Of a stretch of 64,000 bases of DNA, positions 46,290-57,770 are shown piece after piece (positions within the stretch are counted from its first letter, which is position 1; each line of letters opens with the position of its first letter). A program made the translations under genes and the position numbers. The notes beneath the pieces are model-generated. The model was given only the letters and a program-made list of their open reading frames with translations. It was not told the origin of the DNA and ran no database searches. Source of the stretch: Mucor racemosus (taxonomy: Eukaryota > Mucoromycota > Mucoromycetes > Mucorales > Mucoraceae); contig JAPEHQ010000012.1 of the NCBI GenBank assembly GCA_027405735.1, positions 1,981,001 to 2,045,000 on the forward strand. Reading direction: 5' to 3'.

Positions 46290-46649
46290 CGCAGCCGCCT
46301 TGCTTTGGCTGCAAGAAAGAGACAGCAATAATCGTAGTTTCATTATCTCAGGTTGCTGTGATAAATTACTATTGAGCTAAAGCTAATGCTGCGTTGTGTA
46401 TTGGGGTAAATTTACATTGTGGTATTCCAATTCTTTGATACCAGAAGAAATTGCCGTATTAGTAATATATCTCATTTATACCTAATGGTCTATATGATAA
46501 CAACGACGATGATAAATGTATCATACATACAGTCGTATTTCACATGTGGTGGACCTTTAATAAAATCATCAAAAAGAATTTTCTGGCACTTTTTTTGGCC
46601 TCAATCTCTTTTTATTTTATCTCCCCTTACTATAATATATTGAGACAAA
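45611..46649. other. Intergenic with poly-T tract and short GC-rich hairpin
   Basis: A run of about 27 T's at 46260-46286 is followed by a GC-rich piece (GCAGCCGCCTTGCTTTGGCTGC, arms GCAGCC/GGCTGC) that stands out from the AT-rich surroundings. No gene supported; the final ~60 bp are the SGT2 leader. Confidence 0.5.
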
Positions 46650-48176
46650 ATGGTTGCTACTGAAAATAAGAAAGCTCTTGTTTATTCTATTCTTGAATTC
46701 TTGCAAAAATCTTGTGAAGATGGAACCATCAACAAGGATGATACCGAGGGTATTGAAGGTATGTGTTTAATATAATAGTTTATCAATACAAGAGTAGAGA
46801 ATAATGCCAATGATCACTAGTTGCAATGCAATGTATTGGCGAAGCTTTTGGTGTAGATGCTGATGATCAAGCACAAAAGGAGCTTTATTCTACTAAGCCT
46901 GCTAATTTGCTTTCTATTTTCGATGTTTATCTCAATACCAAGAAGTCTACCAAGGTAAATAGTATAAAAGATCAAACGCTTGTTTTTGTTTTTACATATC
47001 TGACGCGTTGTTCTTAGTCACCTGCTGCTGCTTCTACTGCTTCTTCTGCTTCTTCTGCTCCCAAGGTTGAGCGTAAGTTTATTTGTATATTTTACATGTA
47101 TAACAAAGGATCTCACATGAATTGCTTATTTTGTAGTTGTAAATATTATGTGAAATCAAACATATAGAACAGTAAACACTAACAAAGATTTTGAAACAGG
47201 CTTCTACTAGTGAAGATAACAAGCAAGCTGCCGAGGAAAAGAAGGCAATGGGTAACCGTAAGGTTGCCGAACGTAACTATCCTGAAGCTATTAAGCTTTA
47301 TACTGAAGCTATTGCTCTTGATGATAGCAATGCTGTTTACTATGCCAATCGGTAAGAAAAAAAAATTGGGGATGTTTTGGGGTTTATACAAACATTTGGA
47401 TTTTCAAGTACTCATGATATTTGTTGCTTCTAGTGCTGCTGCTTATAGCCAACAAGGTGATCATGAGAAGGCTGTCAGTGATGCTGAGAAGGCCATTGAG
47501 GTTGATCCCAAGTATAGTAAGGCTTATAGTCGTATGGGGTAAGTTTTGTTTTGTTTTTGTTTCATTTTGAATATGATGTATTTACAATGATATAATAGTC
47601 ATGCTTATTTCTGTTTAAACAAGTATCAAGATGCTGTTGATGCCTATGAATTAGGTTTGGAACTTGACCCCAACAATGCTACTCTCAAGTCTTCTTTAGC
47701 TACTGCTAAATCCAAGTTGAATACCAGTAGTGTTGAACGTTCTGTTCCTGCTGAAGCTTCTGCTGGTGCTGGTGCTGGTGCTGGTGGTTTACCCAACTTT
47801 GGTGGTGCCGGTGGTATGCCCGATCTCGGTGCTTTGCTCAATAATCCCGCTTTAATGAATATGGCACAACAAATGATGCAATCAGGTGCTCTTGATAATT
47901 TGATGAGCAATCCTAATGTCGCTAGAATGTAGAGTATTTTGCGATATATGCCATTATTTATATTGACTAATGTAATGTTTATAGGGCTCAACAAATGATG
48001 GGTGGCCAAGGTGGTAGTGGTGGAGCACCTAACCTTCAAGATATGATGAATGACCCTGAAATGATGAAAATGTAAGTAAATAGTATAAATTATCAAAATA
48101 AATCTAATCAGTTTTAAAAATCAGGGCTCGTGATGCTATGGGTGGTGCTGGCCCCAAGCCTGATGATAAGCAATAA
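46650..48176 (+). CDS. SGT2: SGT2/SGTA co-chaperone (TPR protein)
   Basis: Receives tail-anchored proteins from Hsp70 and passes them to the GET pathway. Exons 46650-46758, 46821-46954, 47018-47065, 47200-47351, 47434-47538, 47599-47928, 47985-48071 and 48125-48176 give 338 residues. Order: N-terminal dimerisation domain (VYSILEFLQKSCEDG...AMQCIGEAFGV, residues ~10-60); an alanine/serine linker; three TPRs (EEKKAMGNRKVAERNYPEAI, AAAYSQQGDHEKAVSDAEKA, GHAYFCLNKYQDAVDAYELG); then a glycine- and methionine-rich C-terminus (LMNMAQQMMQSG, DLMSNP-like repeats). Exon 3 is odd: the good donor GTAAGT at 47073 puts the next exon out of frame, so the in-frame join needs a GTTGAG donor at 47066 or an unseen small exon. 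Confidence 0.9.
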
Positions 48177-48275
48177 ATGGTATTGCAATTATATAAACTC
48201 ATTTATACACACATTTATATATATAAAAAACACAAAAAACAGAATCATGTAATAAACAATTATATATCATCATTT

Positions 48276-50007
48276 TTATTCTTCTTCTTCACTGTCTGAT
48301 TCATTCAACCATTCAATAAATTTAGAACTCTTCTTTTCTATTAAGCTATCTTTTTCAAGTGTTTTGAACCATTCTAAAAAGGCTTCTTCCTCAACCATTT
48401 CACAATCATACCAATGAGATAGGGCAATTGCTGTTTTGTTTACCATAATAGGTTTACGAACAGTGACAAAGCTATCCCAAGCTTTGAGCAGTAATAATTG
48501 ATCAGCATTTGTCTTGACAAGCTATAAATTATTGAACACAATTCATTTAATAAGCCATCCAATAATTCATTACAAGAAACTTACCGTTTTGAAAAGATGA
48601 TCTCTCGATTTCAATATAGACAACATGGATTGGTCTGACTCTTCTTCCAAAAGACTCACCAATAAAATGTACAATAATTGCTTCTTTGATAAATCGTTAC
48701 GCATTTCAATTTTAGTTACTTCTTTAACATCATCTGTAAGCTTTCCTTTTGTAGTAGTAGTAGGAGGTGCGTTGGAAGAAAAGAACTTTTTCAATTCGAT
48801 AATGATGGCTTCTTTTTGAGTTAATTTGGTGGTTGTGCTAACAGATGGAGATTTGCTGGATTGATTTTCCATTTCATCTTGCTCTTCTTTAGATAATTTA
48901 ACAATTTTCATCCATGATTTTTCATTGTTCTCTACTGTAACAGCGTGCTTCTTTTCCTTTCCATTGCCATTACCATGACCATTGATGGCTGGAGGTGCTA
49001 CCGCTGCTGCTGCTGTCTTTTTGTTGCTACGTTGATGCTCCAAAAATGCAGGACGGCGGAGTTCCTCTACTGAAACAGTAGGTACAACACTGGCAGGCTG
49101 ATGATCTTCTTTCTTGCCATTAGTAGCAAGAGCCAATCCATTAGGTTTCGTATCAATAGCAGCAGTAGGCACGTTATTCACAGACAAATCTGACAGTTTT
49201 TGAGTAGCACTTTCGACAGTAGGCTCAATTTTCTTTGGAACCTCACTATATCATCGATTAATTACTTGTTCCTGAATTATTCATTCAAATGTTACTTACA
49301 TGTGCCTGTTATTATCATTTGTAGTTGATCTCCAATTGCTACGTTTATCAGCTAAAGACACATCTTCATGGTGGGTATCTGCTGCTACATGGTTTGGAAT
49401 ATGTTCATTATTTGATATACGTTGATAACGATGTTGCTGTTGCTGTTGTTGTGGCAAAGGAGGGGAAGGGCGTCGTTCTGCAATAGGAGCTGCTGCTTCT
49501 TCTTTCTTTGGTCTTGTCTTTAATTCCTCTTCACCATGAGCTTAAAAATCATTATTGTTAATTATGGTTTCCTAAAAAATATACGTCAAAAACTTACCAA
49601 AATGACATTTTGGACCGTACTGACAAAATTTATCTTTCATAAACTTATCACATAATTTTGTTTTGAACAATTGATTGCCATTTGAATCAACATTAACATG
49701 ATCGTCATTTCTATCTTGCTGATGTTGTTGCTGTTGTTGTTGATTTGCTGGATCAGTTACGGCTCTACCACGCAACTCAACAATGCCATGAGCAAAGTTA
49801 CATTTGGGACCATATGGACAACTTCCTTCAGTTTCAAATCTTTCGCATAACCTTGTTTTATAAAGAGGTGAGCTTTGTTGTTGCTGCTGTTGTTGAGTTT
49901 GTTGTTGTTGTTGTTGCGATGGTGATTGAATTTGCTGTTGTTGCTGCTGATGATGATGATGCTCTTTGAGAGAATCGATTGGTTGCTGTGATTGCATTGG
50001 ATGAGGC

Positions 50008-50059
<52 letters not shown>

Positions 50060-50755
50060 GCAACTGTTGATTACGGGGCCTATAAAGGGGCTTATTGCCT
50101 TCTTCACCACTAATCGACAAAGACTTTACTTCAAATTTGTCTTGTTGTTGTTGTTGCCCATGGTTATAGCTGCCATTACTGCGGCCAAACTTTTTTCTTT
50201 TTAAATCAATAAAAGTTTGGGCATGTTTGAAAACCTCTTGCATTGTCTTGAATACGACTTTTTCAGAACAAATTGCTTGATTAAACCATTGCATATGAAC
50301 ACCTTCGGCATTTGGTAACAATCTTACATGACTATCGATCAGTTGAGCCAAATAATATTTGACTTTCTTTGGTCTATATGATATAAACGTGTTAGATCAA
50401 AAATCAGTTAATATATGATATTTACACTGTACTTTGTTCCCGATAAATATTTGAGTTCAATGGCAAACCCTTCTTCTATATGTAATTCTTTTGGACGAAG
50501 ACCTGTGGCTTCAAAAGTTTCGCGAAGTGCGCATCTAATTTTTTTTTTGTTTGGTTAATTAAACCATTGAAAACTAACATGGAAAATAAAAAATACTTAC
50601 TTGATCTCGTCTTCATTTCCAATAACTTGTCCTTTGGGACAAAACCAATTTTTTTTATTTGCAAAAGAGTCGTTTAATAATAAAAACTCTACGTTTCTCT
50701 GTATACGATATATAACTAATCCAGCGTAAGGTTTGGTTTGAGAAGGTTTGTCCAT
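48276..50755 (-). CDS. Nudix - polyQ - tandem CCCH - W2-like fusion protein
   Basis: Exons on the minus strand: 50601-50755, 50426-50534, 49598-50366, 49300-49540, 48585-49245 and 48276-48521, giving 726 residues. Residues ~1-140 are a Nudix fold like diadenosine tetraphosphate hydrolases ([25 protein letters not shown]), with the Nudix box at 42-64 (GQVIGN-E...RETFEATGL). Residues ~190-253 are polyglutamine. Two TIS11-type zinc fingers follow, [21 protein letters not shown] (263-283) and [21 protein letters not shown] (328-348), both C-x8-C-x5-C-x3-H with lead-ins YKTR and FKTK. The C-terminus (~590-726) resembles a W2/eIF5C domain with an acidic tail ([14 protein letters not shown]). TIS11 fingers bind AU-rich mRNA, so a role in mRNA decay or translation is inferred. 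The third exon uses an unusual CCAAAG acceptor. Confidence 0.78.
49993..50060 (-). repeat. CAG/CAA-type trinucleotide tract encoding polyglutamine
   Basis: An almost pure TGT/TTG run on the plus strand (CAA on the coding strand) within the Nudix-CCCH gene. It encodes about 18 consecutive glutamines, with further Q runs around it. Expected to vary in length between strains. Confidence 0.85.
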
Positions 50756-51560
50756 GTGTTTGCTTGATTATTGATTTATCCTTCTCCGTAAAAAAATTGA
50801 TAATTAATTGTTTTTACTACTACGTCTAGCCGTTATATTGTGTTCTCAAGTTTTAGTAGTTTTTATCCTTTTAGCTTGACTTGAATCTACAAAGAGAAAG
50901 GAGAGGGATTTCTTCGTTAAGAGAGAGAAAAAGTTTATTTAAACTCGCCGCTGCCCCTCACCCCGCCTCTCTCCTCTTGATATTGAAGGAACCAATTAGA
51001 AGAATTATAGTTCAATCACAATCCAAGCTCATGCTGTTGCCCGTCTTGTTGACAGGTACCAGTAATTCATTCAATTGATGGATAAAAGCTAATCGCTCTT
51101 ACCTACTGCTGCCGTACCTAATGCAACCTGGTAATGGTAAACATGATTATCAAATCAAATTCATTCGATGGAGAGCAGTGAATTACATATTTGATTAACA
51201 TTATTGATAAATTTATTGGATTTCCATCAGTTTACTCTATCCAAGCTTTGCGGCATTAAGGGAAAACTGCTTGCCGTTCAATCTTCACACAAAAACTGAG
51301 CATTACGAAAAAAAACATTTGAAGCATTCGCTATTGTGATCTATGAGCTATATCCAGCTATACAACTAATTTGCACCAAATCCAATATGGTAGTGTTTTA
51401 TCATTTTGTCTGAAATTACAGCGACGAATTATTAACCCGGTTCCTTTATGGGTTAACTCTCGTCCCTAAAGCATGGTGATTTATATTACTATTCCTTCGT
51501 TATGTTATGGCATGATGCATATTCTTTCTTATTAATTGTTTTTAAATTACCTGGTATGTC
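50756..51560. other. Intergenic, Nudix-CCCH gene upstream
   Basis: A purine-rich stretch (GAGAAAGGAGAGGGA) at about 50892-50935 and a C-rich stretch at about 50950-50975 lie near the promoter. No gene supported. Confidence 0.4.
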
Positions 51561-53590
51561 GTAGATTTCAAAGGCTAATTATACGTAGGTCGGGTAGAAA
51601 AGTATAACTAAGCAAATCGATATGTAATGTTTGGAATACACTCGCACAGGTTTGGAAAATATGTAAAAAGTTTGAAGAAAGCTTGGTCTCCATTCTAAAA
51701 CCAAACAGATGATAGAAACAGAACAGTGTCCGCTCATTGCCACTATTGGGGAAAAAGTCGGGGTCCAAAAAAGTTACACTCCAATTTCTTTTTGGATTTT
51801 TTTCTGAAAAATCAGATCTCCAACTTTTTGTCAGGAAGGTACCATAGAAATTTGTGTTAAAATGTATTCCCATAGAACAATCTATTTCAATTATGATGGT
51901 GCAATTCTCATATTTTTAGCTAATTTTTGTGCCGAGATATGACCACTCAAAATTTTTTAAATTTCTCAGAAAACCAAACGTAACTACTGATTTTATTAGA
52001 TAAACCTTGACTAAAAAAATAATTAAAATTGTGTATTAATGTTGTGGGCACATAATTTATTAATTACTTGAGGTGCTATATCCTTTTTTCAGATATTAAA
52101 GCTCAAAAAATATAAAAAAAAAACACACATTTATTTATTACTTCGTTAACAGAATTAATAAAGCAAAACAGTGTTTTAATTATGATTAAACTAGACTACA
52201 GTAGATAAAGTTTGACTTTTAGCCTATCCAAAAATCATCATTTTTGATGGAATAATGAAGATATAAAAATGTAACCATATTTTTTTGACATCAACCCTCA
52301 TCCAATTTTGGCAGTTTTCAAGGGTTTGTGAACGATTTTTATCATAGAACTTTTATCATAAATAACATAAAGTGATGCATATTTCTCAGGACTACAATTT
52401 ACATATAATCTAATATAGCTTGTTGTTATATAAATTGTTACATAATTTGGAATTACCACTTTCATTCTTAAGCTTTTTTGCATTTTACTGCTAAAAAAGA
52501 TATTTGAGCACCGCTTTGTGAGGACATAGCCCAACCATTCTGGATGAGAAACAACCATTAGGCAAAACATGCCAATCAATCTTGGATGTTGATTTTTACC
52601 TGTTTTTTCAATTGAATAAAAAAAAAAGTCTACTACATTTAGATACTCTATTTAATTTTATATACATTTTTTTTATTGAAATATACTTTTTTACAGCAGG
52701 AAAAATCCTTTAAAAATCATGTGTGCCAAAATTGAATATGAGCATTAGCACCACCCTCCTCTTCTACCCCAAATTTTAGGAGGTGCACCAGAATAATCCT
52801 TGCAAAAGCCTGAATACATTATGAATACCTCTTTAATAATGAGTATTGACTTAATCAAGCAAGATTCAGTGTATGTATCTGAATGGCATATTATATAAAG
52901 GCTGATGACTTTGTAGGAATTTTAGACAATGTATCTGCCTTATATCAGATGGTTTTATGGTGAACATTTCACTCAAATTTCTAATAAACCAACAGAAAAA
53001 CTGATGTTTAGTTGGTGTCACTCCATATCTAAAAAACGAATTGTCAATATTTTTATTTCTTCTGGGTATGCTCTCCCAAATAAATGTCAAATGTCTCAGG
53101 CAAAGTTACATATGAGTAGTTTGAGCTTTATTTTACTTTTTAGTTTTATGATTTTGCTTAAGCAATTTTATTTCTCAAATAACCATATTCTGTATAGTGC
53201 ATGTGTTCAGAATACCAAGTTTTCATAATCACCTGAAGCTAACTATCACTTATTGAAATATATCTTCACATACGGTAATATGAAATAACGCTCGTACATC
53301 TTAGGATTTATGAATGCAATCAATTCAAAAGATAAAAATGAAGCAAAGAGACCTTTATTGACATAAAAAAATATAAAAATAAATAATAAACACTATAGAA
53401 ACGTAGACAGTTAGCCGTTCTATACAAGAACGTTTCCAGCAACACCACGAGGAGGTCTATCTACACGTTGCCAACAGTATATATACGATACATTTGTATA
53501 TAACTTTTATAACATTTAACAGATACTATCACCTGAAAATATTATAGGAATTTGACCTTATAGCCCTATTACCACTATAGCTATAAAGTG
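51561..53590. other. Accessory AT-rich region with degenerate repeats
   Basis: No gene supported. It contains the motif AGTTACACTCC near 51772, which recurs elsewhere. A plus-strand piece at 52929-53226 reads protein-like at its start (YLPYIRWFYGEHFTQISNK) but has stops on both sides and an AT-driven end, so it may be an old coding remnant or chance. Confidence 0.35.
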
Positions 53591-53866
53591 GCACTGAATT
53601 CAAGCATAAATGCAACAGAAAACAGCACAACTCCGATTGCCCAAAATTGCTGTCCTTGTAACATCAACCGGTTTACCATGTCTGACAATTACAAGGCTCC
53701 TCTTGGGGGGAGAGGTCGCAAGTCCACAAGGGAGAGTAACCATGCCAAATTGACCCCAGGATTACAACTCATTCGAGCCACTGAGGTGTATGACGAAAAT
53801 TCATCAAGAAAGTATCAAAAGAGATTCAATCTTAATATAAGTGGTAAAGCCATCAACTGTGTTTGA
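53588..53866 (+). pseudogene. Possible coding remnant
   Basis: An open stretch with a higher-complexity segment from about 53678: MSDNYKAPLGGRGRKSTRES and LTPGLQLIRATEVYDENSSR. Composition is unlike the surrounding AT-rich DNA. The basic start could be a decayed transposase N-terminus, but I recognise no family, and no partner exon is evident downstream. Confidence 0.25.
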
Positions 53867-53869
53867 GAT

Positions 53870-55055
53870 CAGTTCGATATATAAACTCCAAAGAGTAAAT
53901 GTAACAAAAACCAGATTTCAAAGATGATAGCCCTAAATGTTATATAAAAAGAGGGAGCAAAATGTACATCACGCCATGTAACTTTTTGTTTAAAATAGGC
54001 CAAGTTTAGAGACTTTCCGGTCTTTTCCTTTAAGCTAATTACTGTGAAGTGGCTTCATGTCCTATCTCCTCCAGAACCTATTCATCCTTATCATGTCACC
54101 AGCAAAGGGACAAGAGATTATCAAAAATCTTTCAACTAAAGCTGCACCAAACTATAGCTGTTTTCCTTGATTTTTGACAACTGTAGGTACTCTTTGGTAT
54201 TCATATGTTACTAATGCTCTAACGCCAAGCAATGCTTCTCTACCATGATTCATTGTACCTTGCCATCAGTACGAATCTGGGCAGCGAAAAGAGTTATATG
54301 CTGACTATGCACTTTCGATAGTAAATATTGGCTCCAAAAAGAAGAACTACCATCTGTAAAGAAGAAAAAGGAAAAAGAAAAGGGAAGGAAAAAAAAATTA
54401 CGCCTGAAAATGATATATGCAGCAATAAGTCTCAGTTTTGATGTAAATATTAGTGCGCCATGTTTACAGTAAACAATATTCCGTTTTTAAGTTAGCTGGA
54501 ATTATGTTTAATACAGCCATGATGACCTCTTTTGTGAATTGGGGTCGGAATATCTCTCTTTATTACAATGTCCTTTCATTATACATATATGACAGCTATA
54601 TAATCTTTCACATTAGATATGGCTTTCCAACTAAAATTATAATCAATAATCTTTTCTTTTATTGTTCTATGTGCCAAAAAAAAAGGTCAGTTAAAGATTA
54701 TACAAACATATAACAGTAATTAACAACTAATTAGCCTTTGATCCATGTGATTTTTTTTACTGTAAACAATTCGCTTTGGATCAAATGTTTACTTTTGCTT
54801 ATACAGCTTGAAATATTGGGTGAATTGAATAAATTTATATGACAGAGCTATTGAGCAATAGAGTAAAGATAGCGTATATTGGTTCATTCAATGTCTATAT
54901 AATAAAAGGAGTAGAAATATTAACTTTAACAGCATGGGAATATGCATTCACAAGATAAACAACATTTTGCCATTATATCAAAAAAGTATATCGAAAATAC
55001 TCCCTATTTTATCTAAATGAGTGTTTTGGGGGGGCAGAAATTTTGGAATGGGAAA
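53870..55055. other. Accessory region without supported genes
   Basis: AT-rich. Short frames such as 54453-54711 are hydrophobic and AT-driven and are not supported. Confidence 0.35.
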
Positions 55056-55059
55056 GGCT

Positions 55060-55258
55060 GTCATGTTGTTATTGTCATGTAGTTAGTGTCGTAGCAAAAG
55101 TTGCTATGCTTATGTTGCCATGATAATGACTACCATGTTTATTGTTGTTATGATAACAGTTTTCATGTTTAAAGCTGTCATGGTAACAATTGTCATGTAC
55201 TTGTCGCCATATAGTTATTTCCATGTAGTCGTCGTCATGTAGTTATTATTATGCATCG
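55060..55258. repeat. Degenerate array of CATG-centred, X-box-like units
   Basis: About a dozen units of the form GTTGTCATG(T)AGTTATT in imperfect tandem, e.g. GTTGCCATGATAATG, GTTGTTATGATAAC and GCTGTCATGGTAAC. Several are imperfect palindromes around CATG, like RFX sites. The unit length drifts around 16-18 bp. Confidence 0.6.
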
Positions 55259-55736
55259 GTTTTGGCGTGGAATGATCTGTAATAAAAACAAATATCACTT
55301 TAGAGAGAAAAGCATGGTATAAAATTTGGATATTACACCATGACTATTCGTTGTAGTATTTGATATTACTGCAAATGATGTTATGTTGAAAATAAGTTGA
55401 TTTCAAATGGTTTTGATAAAAAAGCAAACGCTTCCTTCACTATAGCATATAGTTTGATAAAAAAACTAAAACAAATACGATAATGTACAATATAGTTGAA
55501 GCCCATTGAAATATAAAATTTTATCGAGAATATTTATTTAGCCCTACATTTAGGCAACATCTTTCATATATAGAGTGTAATTAGTTGAATTCTGCTAGCC
55601 GTTAAAATAAAATTCAAAAATAATGTACACTCTGAGAAATAATAGCTTTCATCGTATGCCGTTTCATATTTTTCCAGTTTAATGTCGTAGAAAATCATGG
55701 TAATAAACTTTGAGAAGCGTGTATGGAGGATATAAA

Positions 55737-56010
55737 AGTGGCACTCTATACTCAAATCTGATAATTTGTGCATTCACCATCAACATCACCAGATGTTGAA
55801 ATGCAGCATGATAATGACACTCTATACTTAACTTTAGCAATTATACGCATTTAAAATCAGCATCATCAGGCATAAAAATGAAATATGAAAGTGGCACTCC
55901 ATATTTAACTTTAATAATTGCATACATTTACAGTTGGCATACCAAGCGTAGAAATGTTACATGCCAGTGACACTCTATATTTAACTTTAATTAAATATAA
56001 ATCTATAACC
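55737..56010 (+). repeat. Four degenerate ~76-bp tandem repeats
   Basis: CACTCYATA begins at 55742, 55818, 55895 and 55971, a 76-77-bp period. Each is preceded by GTGG/GTGA-like text and followed by YTTAACTTTAATAATTGCAT-like sequence. The units have diverged considerably outside this core. Confidence 0.7.
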
Positions 56011-56600
56011 GATATTACCAATCGTAGATATATAAATATGTAAGCTGAAAGATAACCCCCTCTTCCTCCTCAAACCCAAATTTTCATACCAACAATTTAT
56101 AAATTACAAAATATAGATGAGTAACCCAAACAATTTAGTGTATATACAGAAAATTTCAATTTAAAATCTGTGTAGTTGATGACAAAATAATTCTTTAAAG
56201 TATGCTTATATTATATATAGATTATATATAGATAACAGCCGCTTATGCATAGAAACGGGTAATATGGACTTATCAGTAAGAAATAGGTTCTACTGGGAAA
56301 TTCTTCTTGCAAATAGAGCAATTGCTTTAACATACACTATAAGTCCTGTTTGTTCATTCATCTCCACATATTACCACCACTTAGCCAAGAACATGACCAC
56401 GAATTTCAATATTGCCAATGTAATTTAGAAGCAAATACCAAAAAAAAAAAAATAAAAATAAAAATAAAAATAATAATAATGATTGCAATTATTCTTATTG
56501 TGAATAGTTGTGAATAGTTGTAAACACAAAGATGAATGCAAAGAGCACCAAGAAGGTGTGCTATCCTTGATTTACCTTGTATATCCCTCACCCATTGGAA
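56011..56600. other. Accessory AT-rich region
   Basis: Contains a TA-rich run at about 56215-56232 and an (AAT/AAA)n tract at 56440-56480. No gene seen. Confidence 0.4.
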
Positions 56601-57000
56601 GTCATCTCAGGCTACTTTCCGCTGAATAGATTTTCGCGACCATTTGGCCCAATTGCCCGCTGGATGCTGTACAGATGATCGGGTGTGTCCGCTTCGGTCA
56701 AAATTCTCAGCTGTACCATACGGAAGAAAATCTGGAAGTTACTGTGGCCCCTCCTGGAGCCAAGTTTAATGTCGGTACCAAACCACCCCTATTCCCTCAA
56801 AAAGTAAACGAATGGCACCTGTGAGCTCCTCCTCCCCCCCTCCCAGGATGGTCGTTAAATGCACATTTTGTATGGCGGCAGATCAAGTGCGAGAACGGAT
56901 CAATTTATGACGCTCTTCCAATGTTATTGTTCCAAGGACTAATAATGGCTGGCGAGGCAGTTATCCTGTGTTTGTACAATTATCCTTTGAGTGAAAGCGG
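56600..57000. other. GC-richer island, unidentified
   Basis: About 400 bp clearly richer in G and C than its surroundings (for example GTGGCCCCTCCTGGAGCC and TGTGAGCTCCTCC). No frame stays open. It may be a remnant of a transferred or retroposed sequence; I see no rRNA or tRNA match. Confidence 0.35.
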
Positions 57001-57339
57001 ATAAAATCCAAAATTGTCAAATGAATTGCTAAGTTGATTAGAGTTCTTATATCATCAATAATATCAAGGTGAATTAGTCAGAAGTACATCAGATATCAAT
57101 TATTAAGGATTAATTGGCTTTGGGTTCACGTTTAATGCAGTAGATATACAGTATTAGGCTTGCAAGAAAGCCTAGATGCCAGTAAAACTACCGACAAACG
57201 AATAAGCCAAAGTTAAAAACTCAAACAAAAATGTAGCGAGAAAATAGAATGTTACCCGGTATACGTTAAGAAGGCATAAGTCAGCTAAGAAAAGGACAGA
57301 GGAAGCTAGGGGACACAACAAACTGTTGCATAGGTATAT

Positions 57340-57770
57340 CAAATACCTAGCTAATTATTGATTTTCCAACCATCCCATTGAATTGCGAGAGGCGAATTAT
57401 GCCATTTATAACTTCTATGGTCCAGTTTCTTTAAGCCTTCCCGTTGTTATTGGAGCCATGAAACTCCCAGGTGCGGTCGACTCCAATGGAATCTTGTGTC
57501 AGCATAAGGATTCACCGGTAACTGTAGTATATGTTCACCGCTGAATCTACTTGCCCACCACTAAACCTACTTGCCCACCTGTGGATAGGATCTGCTGTAT
57601 GGCCTTTTCCTCTACCCACTACGAAGGCTTCAAACCGTTGTGGCGTCTACTCCATGAGAAAATTTATCAAATGCTTAATGCTTCAAGTGGTACTGATATG
57701 TGCCTCAAGAAATGCCGCTTCTTCTAACTGTGCCTTCTATAGTGAGGAAGTCAGCCGTCATTAAAAAGTC
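57340..57770 (+). pseudogene. Possible decayed coding sequence
   Basis: The plus strand reads PIELREANYAIYNFYGPVSL, then VIGAMKLPGAVDSNGILCQH and SPVTVVYVHR before a stop at about 57544; then in the next frame CMAFSSTHYEGFKPLWRLLH with frame changes. Base composition is more balanced than its surroundings. It looks like a broken gene or transposon piece, family not recognised. Confidence 0.28.

Noticed and set aside
46284..46312. GC-rich hairpin after the poly-T tract as a tRNA or other RNA gene
   Set aside because: Too short, with no cloverleaf, box A/B or anticodon arm; only a simple 6-bp inverted repeat.
49745..50204. Leucine-, asparagine- and valine-rich frames over the polyQ region
   Set aside because: Other-frame shadows of the CAA/CAG repeat in the Nudix-CCCH gene.
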